Assembly (NCBI RefSeq): GCF_030272615.1
Contig: NC_081413.1
Span: forward strand, 560,645,445-560,709,444
Reading direction: 5' to 3'
DNA: 64,000 bases
DNA from: Cryptomeria japonica
Taxonomy: Eukaryota; Streptophyta; Pinopsida; Cupressales; Cupressaceae
Shown: in pieces, positions 57,873-64,000 of the stretch
Position numbering within the stretch: position 1 is the first letter of the stretch
Layout: each line of letters begins with the position of its first letter
Translations under genes and position numbers: made by a program
The notes under the pieces: model-generated
What the model was told of the DNA's origin: nothing
Database searches by the model: none
The model's input: only the letters and a program-made list of their open reading frames with translations

Positions 57873-58780
57873 CTATACAAATTCAAATTCCCACTCATGT
57901 GAGTCGGTCTCTAAGTCACTTTCCAGCATCCGATTACTATACCATACTAGGATGTCTTTTGAGTTAAATACTGCAGGTGTGATTGGTTGATGTACCTTTG
58001 TAGTGATTGGTGCTGCAGGAAGGTCGAAGGGGATAAAAGAATATGGTACAAGGAGTATCGGCAGTGTTGACTTAGTGGCTTCTGCTGGAACTGCTGGTGC
58101 CATAGATGCTGCTGCGGGTTCTGATATAGTTGTTGCTGCTAATGGTGTTGCTGATGGGATTACAGGTTCATTTGGTGGGATGAGTGGCATTGGTGATGGT
58201 TGTGTTGGGATTCTAAGCCTCGGTGGGGCAGTTGTGATGGTGCTCGATGTTGCTTTGATAATGAAAGGTGTCCTCTTTGCAATAGGCTGACATAATGGTT
58301 TGCTTGGTTTTCCTTTGAATTTGAGTTTAGGAAAGATCTCTTTTTCAAAGCCTAGGCCTGTATTACCTTTGGGCTTTAATTCTAGCAACAGAGGTTCATG
58401 TCGTCCTTGTTTGCAACATCCCAAAGCACTTTGACCATCATACCCCATTCTTTGCATAATGAGGAGACCTTTGCCATATTGATCTGTAGGAAGCTTAACT
58501 TTAGGTATATCAGTGGTGATGGGATCTTTATAGATCCATTCCACTAAGTCCTCATCTTGGGTTTCTTCTTCTTGACTCTTTCCAAGGATGAAAGGCATCA
58601 AAGCACATGCTGGCGTGACTAGTGGTTGCTGGAGTAACTACTGTGGTTTACCATGTGTTCTAGGAGAAGTGGGCATTTGTCCCACACAAAAGAGTTGACT
58701 CAAGTTGTATTCCCCAGGACCTTCCTCTGCTATTTTCATCTTAAGCTTTTCTTGCTTTGGTATAGTGGTGTTTGAACTGG
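57873..58780 (-). pseudogene. Pol N-terminal region with a G-patch domain
   Basis: Same frame as RT. The 242-codon piece from 58601 has a G-patch at about residues 42-86 (YGKGLLIMQRMGYDGQSALG, ending NTGLGFE), a glycine-rich RNA-binding motif. An Ala/Pro/Thr-rich linker follows (about 120-210). The frame extends upstream to about 58800 (EKLKMKIAEEGPGEYNLSQL) with one TAG near 58640. G-patches are known at the protease end of betaretroviruses. Here it lies between protease and RT. Element II lacks it at the corresponding place. Confidence 0.78.
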
Positions 58781-58795
58781 CAAGAGAGGTGGGAC

Positions 58796-59485
58796 TTATA
58801 TATGATGTGGAGGAATTGCTTCTCTATTATTAGGAATGGTAATCTCTGGTTGATGGTTGATATTATGGCAATATGCAAAGGGATTTGCATCGCCCAGGAT
58901 TGTGATCTCTACACCGTTATGTGGGAACTTGATACATTGATGGTATGTAGATGGAACAGCTTGCATGGCATGTATCCACGGTCTCCCTAATAGTAGATTG
59001 TATGGTAGAGGAAGGTCCAGAACTTGACAGATGATGTGTTTTACCATGGGGCCCACTCGGATTAGTAGTACCACAGCTCCTTTGGATGAACGCTCTGCAT
59101 CATCATAGGCTTTGATTGTGATCTTCTTACGAGGATCCACTGAATCTACTGCATATCCCAATGCTGTGACCAACTGTAGTGTACAAATATTCAGGCCTGC
59201 TCCATTATCAATCAAGACTCACTTGATCCTATGCTGATTAATAAAGCCTTCAATGTGTAGCGAAGCGTTATGAAGTTCCTAGAAAGAAGAGTTGTCACTT
59301 TCAGAAAAAGTGAGACAAGGTAATGACTTTAGACTTCCAACCATGGCTTGAAATTGGTCTGTATTCAGATTTGTAGGGACTGACGCCTCTTGGAGTGCTT
59401 GATCCAAGATAGTTTTATGAGAGGGCAATAGGTGCAATAGCTCTAAAATGGATATAAGCGCAGGTGTTTTGTCTAATTGTTCCAC
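58796..59485 (-). pseudogene. Aspartic protease region
   Basis: LDKTPALISILELLHLLPSH and NTDQFQAMVGSL lead in (59279-59485). The active-site block VLIDNGAGLNIC reads DNGA instead of D[ST]GA, and the end has YNLLLGRPWIHAM (58796-59215). Stops occur near 59279 and 59219. The same Asn-for-Thr/Ser position is Gly in element II, so both may be inactive or the lineage may vary here. The frame is that of gag; the G-patch/RT frame is shifted relative to it, the shift lying at about 58800-58830. Confidence 0.8.
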
Positions 59486-59680
59486 AAGATTGTACTGCTT
59501 TGGTATGGAGGTGGTGCCTTGTGGAGCTGCCTTTATGGTAACTTTGCCGCGACGTGTAACAACATTTCAATTTGAGTTGGGATTTTTGAAGGTTATAGTT
59601 GCAACTTGTTCACTGGTATCATACAGATGATTTACAGTGTAATTATATGCAGACTGTGTATAATATGTGGTATCAGTGCC

Positions 59681-61261
59681 TCACCTGGAAGTGGAAGGAA
59701 CCCTTTGATCTTGTGATGGAAGTGGATTTTTGAACATCAGATGATCATTGTTTGTTGTTTTTGGGTCATGTCCTTCTATTTCAATTTCTCCTCGGTCAAT
59801 AAGGTCCTGAATAAGATCTTTCAATCGGTGACAATTACTTGTCTTGTGTCCTCTCCCTTGGTGGAAATCACAGTGTTTAGTATCTCCCCACCATACGGGT
59901 TTGACCTGAGGTTCATAGTTTGATGTTTTAGGGAGAGTGACCAAATTTTGAGAAATGAGTTGTCGCAATACTGTTTCAATGGGTTCCCCTAAGGGAGTGT
60001 ATGTGCGTTTTTATTTTTGCTGACGAGGTCTTGGTTCATCGTGAGATGTGATGCGACCTTGATTAGAAGGAACATTTGTGTTATTCTGAGGTGGAGGATT
60101 CTGTCCTGCAAACCAAACCACAGGTTGTGCACTTTGTATAGTCCTGGCATCCACAACCCCATCATTGACAATATTCTTGTTTTTGTTCCAGAAGCTTGGT
60201 TTATCACTATTGAAGCGTGGGTGAGGACCATCCTTTGGTTCATTATAGATTTTGATGAGTCCTTTCTTGATGAGTGCCCGTTCACACTTCAAACCCTTGG
60301 TGATCATATCATTAAAAGAGTCTGTGTTTTTGACATCCAAGTGAAATTCCATTTCTTCGTTTAAGTTGGAAAAGAATATTTCCACTAGTTCTCATTCAGG
60401 TAACTGAAGAGAATGTCTACTAGACATTTGGTGCCATCGTTGCAAGAATACTGAGAATAGTTCACTTGGTTTTTGTTTAGTGTTGCACAGATTAGCCATG
60501 GTGATGTCGCATTCAATGTTATGAGAGTAATGAGCTAGGAATTTCTGGATGAGTTCCTCAAATGTTCTAATGCCACCTGATAGTCGGGAAAACCATGATG
60601 TGGTTGTTCCTCCCAAGCTTTGGGGAAAAAGGTGCATTAGGTATGTGTCTTCATATGCCACTTCGAGACAAGCGGAATGAAATTCTCTGACATGATCACG
60701 AGGATCTCCCTTTCCTCTATATTTTTTGAATTTGGGTGTTTCGAATCCTTGTGGAAAGGGTGGCATATAAAGATTCCTATCAAAAGGATAGGGACAGATG
60801 TCATTGAGTGAGAATTGGTTAGTTTTGACACCACTATGAAGTTGTTGGGCGAGATTCTCGACTTTTTGCCGCAACATCTCCATTTCATTTGGAGGAGGAG
60901 GTGGTGGGTTACCTCGAGGAATGTTATATCTGATGGGATCTCTTCCTCTGTCCTCTTCATGGTGACTTTGTCATTTTGATGCTTGTCTTAATTGGGCCAG
61001 ATCAAAGTCAGAGGGGAGGTTTGCTCCTTCTTGAGGGAGCTTTAAAAAGTGAGCATCCTCATTGCTCCTGAGTATTTCATCAAAAAGTCTTTTAAAGAGA
61101 GCGTTATGTTGGGCCCTTTCTATTGTTGCAGGAGTGGGAGTACTTGGGTTTTCATCATTTGCATTTCCTCCAAGTGCTTCTTGAAATTCATTGAGATTTT
61201 CCTCTTCTTCTTCTTCCATTTCTATTTCTCGTTGCCTTGACTGTGATCGGGTTTGGGCCAT
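59681..61261 (-). pseudogene. Tat-like gag
   Basis: The start MAQTRSQSRQ at 61261 has an acidic EEEEEE run soon after. The gag core is in 60392-60883 (DICPYPFDRNLYMPPFPQGF, KFKKYRGKGDPRDHVREF, YLMHLFPQSLGG, CNTKQKPSELFSVFLQRW) and continues to 60011. The nucleocapsid-like piece HCDFHQGRGHKTSNCHRLKD keeps its Cys/His residues (59681-59968). All pieces are in one frame, broken by single stops at about 60968, 60392 and 60011 and one just after 59681. Gag would form the particle and bind RNA. Confidence 0.85.
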
Positions 61262-63634
61262 TTTGTTTACAAGCTTTTATTGAAGTTGTGTGAAAATGAT
61301 GATGAGTTTTTGATGAAATGAGAGATTGATGGTTGGTGAATTGTCTTGCATGTGGATCTCTAGCACTTTTAAGGTAGATGTAACCAAAATTCCTTCTTTG
61401 AATTGCTTGTTTGTTTTGATAAGGTTGGATGTGATAAGGTGTACAGAAATCTGAGATGTGTTACAGATTTAACTACCTAGTAATGAGAGGATTCACTCAT
61501 GAACTAGTTTTAAGCTGCGTAGATGTGTCTCTTAGGATGAGCTTATCCTAGATGTAGAAACAATCTAAAAAGTGATGTGATGCATTTGATTCAAGCAATA
61601 TCTAAAAAGAGAACTTGGAGCAAGAACCTCTTAATGTTTTGAGAGTTGGAATAGATTGATGATGAAGTGATGATGTATGAGTAAGATAATGGATGAAATT
61701 TTTTTTTAACTTCAATAAAAGCTTTGTGTCACAAATGGGGCAAACTCTACCTCTTCCCTTTCAGGTGTTGGTGGTATTTCTCGAGCTACGTTGTATGTGA
61801 TACAGATGTTTGGGAAAAAGTTGGGATTAATCTTACCTCCTTGGTTTTTGTGATAACTCAGAGCTCTATATTGCATAAAAGCTCTGCGGTTCAATGTCTC
61901 TGAATCAAATTCGTTTGTTTTGCCTTGAAGGTAGAGACGCATGTGACGCTGAAAAATTCTATGTGAGACAAAGATTTGTCTATTTATATAGAAGAATTTG
62001 CTCCTTTTGATCAAAGCCTTTGAGCTTAATGGTCTTCTTTTCAAGTTGATATTCTGATGACGCTTCTTCTTTCGCAAGATGTGAAGAATGGTCATAAATT
62101 TTTGATACTTTTGTTGTTTGCACTTTGTTTTTGATGTGTTTGGTTTTTTTGAGAAATGTTTGGTTGGATGAATACTTTGTTTTTGGAAGTGATCTTCTTT
62201 TGATGTTTCTTTGACAAGAAAACAAAGCAAGCACACAAACACAATAATGTAGCCTCAAAGGCACAAATGAGTATGGGTCTAGATCAACCCAATCCTTGGA
62301 CTTGTATATGACCCTTCCTTTAGATATATTGTAAGGTGTATTTCCAAAGCCTGAAGTTGGCTCAATTTGCACTTGGTCTTTAAAATGAATGCACCTCAAA
62401 CATTTTTTATCCCTAAGGTCAAATGGCCAGTTGTGATAAATTTAGCCCACATCTTGATATTTCTTTGACTTTGGTACTACATACCTTATGAATCCCGCCT
62501 TGGCAGGTAAGGATGTGATGTACTAATTCTTGCACGAACATAACAAATAGATGATCCCTATGATGGGGGAGTCACCACTTTTATCAAGCCACAAGTGACT
62601 TTTCAAAAAGCTATGTTTCTACTCAAGGAAATATGTATGGTGAGTATCTTGGGAGCAAAACCATCTATGCTCTTGCACTAAATTATATCGCAAATATCCT
62701 CAATCAATAGAATGGGTGGGCTACTACTTAAAGGTGTTTAGTCATGTTCGATGTTTTTGGACATAAGTTCATTCTGCAGTGACTCACTTAAGAGCCTTGT
62801 AACTAGTGGTGGGGCCCATTTGTCCTTTCGGCCAGTTATACTATAGGAACAGCTATAACCAAGGCTACAACTTTTGCTCTCACCTGATTTCTATAGCGGC
62901 TCGAAGGATTTACCGCACGAGGTCATTCCCAAGAGTGATGTGTCTCTTGGCAGGCCTCTCTTAAAAAGATAAAAAATTTGAGTGTTACTAACACTTTTCT
63001 CTTACACCTAGGACCATGAGAGCCAAGGGAGAGGATAGTGTGTGTTAGAAGTAGGACCACTCGACCAACTCTTTTGCACAAGTGTACCAAACACAAAATT
63101 CACTTGTTCCTTTTAACTTGTCATCGCAATGATTTTCTATCTATTTGAAGATGTTGCTCCAACAATCATGGTGTTCTTTTTAATTTTCAAAGACAATTGT
63201 TTGAGTAAACTAGAATTTGAAAATCCTGGTCAACTTAATGAAAAACACATTTGCATGAAGTAAAATTGCTTTAAAAATGAGACAAGTTGATTGTGAATTT
63301 TATTTGCACCAAAAATGGAAGTGTGGATTGTGAGTTTTATCTTGATGCAAGAAATAAAATTTGCCTTGTTGATTTTAAGCACCAAAAGAATTTGTTCCTA
63401 ACTTTGCAAAAAAAATAAATTTGCATGTTTGTTTTTGTGATTCTTTTTAACTTTGAACAAGTGTGATTCTTTTTAGAGCTCTAAATGAAAGATGTGGTTC
63501 TTTTTAAAACTCCAAATGAATGTGTAGTTGATTTTAACCCAAAAGGAAAATGAATTTATTTTATCCTAACTTGAAAGACGAAGTTATAAATATGAACAAA
63601 TTTATTTCCTAAGCTAAAATGATTTCTCTTTGAT
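61262..63634 (-). other. Long leader of element III with upstream ORFs
   Basis: About 2.4 kb between the primer site and gag. Two overlapping minus frames occur (61712-62242, 176 codons; 61980-62399, 139 codons), both basic and without recognised domains. Ogre-type Tat elements can carry an extra ORF before gag, so the longer frame might be such an ORF1, but I see no motif to support that. Confidence 0.45.
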
Positions 63635-63653
63635 TCACATCGGGTTCACCAAA
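63635..63653 (-). other. Primer binding site of element III
   Basis: The minus strand reads TTTGGTGAACCCGATGTGA directly after the 5' LTR. The matching tRNA 3' end would be ...CGGGTTCACCA; the tRNA is not identified. Confidence 0.65.
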
Positions 63654-64000
63654 TGATGTCATGGAAATGGGGACAAGGCAACAACAAAGTTCAATGTTAA
63701 TAAGTTAGTTTCAACCATAAAAACAAAACAAAGAACTAAAAACCATTCCAAACATATCAAAAGAGATTTCAAAAAGCATGAAAGAAGTTTAACAAAATAA
63801 AAGAAAGGAGAAGAGCCTCCCTAAGATGCTTGCATGATGCCTTTCGATGCTTCTCCCTTGTTTCTCCCCTCTCCAAGTCCCAAATGAGTGTAGCTTTTAG
63901 CTTTTAGCACTAGCCATGGATGCCATATGGAGATTCAAGATGGTTGAATTTGATAAGCAAATGCTATGCAAATGTAGATAGTGATGCTATGAAAAAACTC
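63654..64000 (-). repeat. 5' LTR of element III (first 347 bp; continues outside window)
   Basis: TGATGTCATGGAAATGGGG repeats 49712 onward with about 11 differences in 347 bases. Most are transitions clustered towards the window end. Confidence 0.92.

Larger units (their letters stand above)
49712..64000 (-). mobile_element. Element III: near full-length Tat-lineage Ty3/gypsy retrotransposon (right end outside window)
   Basis: The 3' LTR is at 49712-51590 and the 5' LTR starts at 63654; the shared 347 bases differ at about 11 sites (about 97% identical). On the minus strand the order is LTR, primer site, 2.4-kb leader, gag, protease, G-patch, RT, RNase H, second RNase H, integrase, 2.4-kb 3' region, PPT, LTR. 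The second RNase H defines the Tat lineage (Ogre/Retand relatives). The coding region has at least eight in-frame stops and one frameshift, so it is inactive, but it is the most complete element here. It is inserted in a LINE ORF1. Confidence 0.9.

Noticed and set aside
58003-58290. 95-codon Gly/Ala/Val-rich plus frame
   Set aside because: Shadow of the Ala/Pro/Thr-rich linker of element III pol.

Overview
This window looks like a repeat-dominated stretch of a large plant nuclear genome. It contains one probably intact host gene, an F-box/LRR/FBD-type gene with a spliceosomal intron. Almost everything else recognisable is a plant retrotransposon: SIRE/Maximus-like Ty1/copia, Tat-lineage Ty3/gypsy with two RNase H domains, L1-type LINEs with a terminal RNase H, and an unplaced LINE-like retroposon family. 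The low gene density, the many old nested elements and the AT-rich filler suggest a gymnosperm, probably a conifer. That is an inference; no feature fixes the species.

Layout. 1-6468: a young non-autonomous copia element (element I, minus strand) with a gag ORF and no pol; its 3' LTR is cut by the window start. 6964-7990: a LINE fragment (minus). 8.0-13.5 kb: AT-rich DNA, a tandem array with a unit of about 330 bp, and a LINE-type 3' end. 14510-15959: the F-box gene (minus), flanked by sequence that is duplicated at 25716-26690 without the gene. 16754-18198: a retroposon with a perfect 13-bp target duplication; relatives lie near 20.55-21.78 kb and 10.9-11.1 kb (minus). 23.06-25.7 kb: an orphan LTR-like segment with a primer-site-like sequence, then a fragment ending in an A run. 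26882-30388: a 5'-truncated LINE (minus).

30.95-48.92 kb: a decayed full-length LINE (plus), split by the Tat-like element II (35788-47602, plus, target duplication ACTAT). Element II keeps gag, protease and the integrase tail, but RT, RNase H and the integrase core have been deleted. Its 3' region carries, antisense, a decayed reading frame related to the plant mobile domain (PMD). 48.96-49.71 kb: the ORF1 (DUF4283-like) of another LINE, interrupted by element III (49712 to beyond 64000, minus). Element III is a near full-length Tat-like element with gag, protease, a G-patch domain, RT, RNase H, a second RNase H and integrase, disabled by a handful of stops and one frameshift.

How the parts relate. 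Elements II and III are relatives. They share gag and protease sequence, a 65-nt non-coding block just after integrase, a second purine tract about 90-105 nt before the PPT, and the PPT itself. An element like III could once have supplied enzymes to deletion derivatives like II, and element I must likewise have depended on a full copia partner. The most interesting items are the antisense PMD frame, the conserved post-integrase block, the G-patch in pol, the gene-presence/absence duplication around the F-box gene, and the uncharacterised retroposon family. No tRNA, rRNA, CRISPR or prokaryote-type features were seen.
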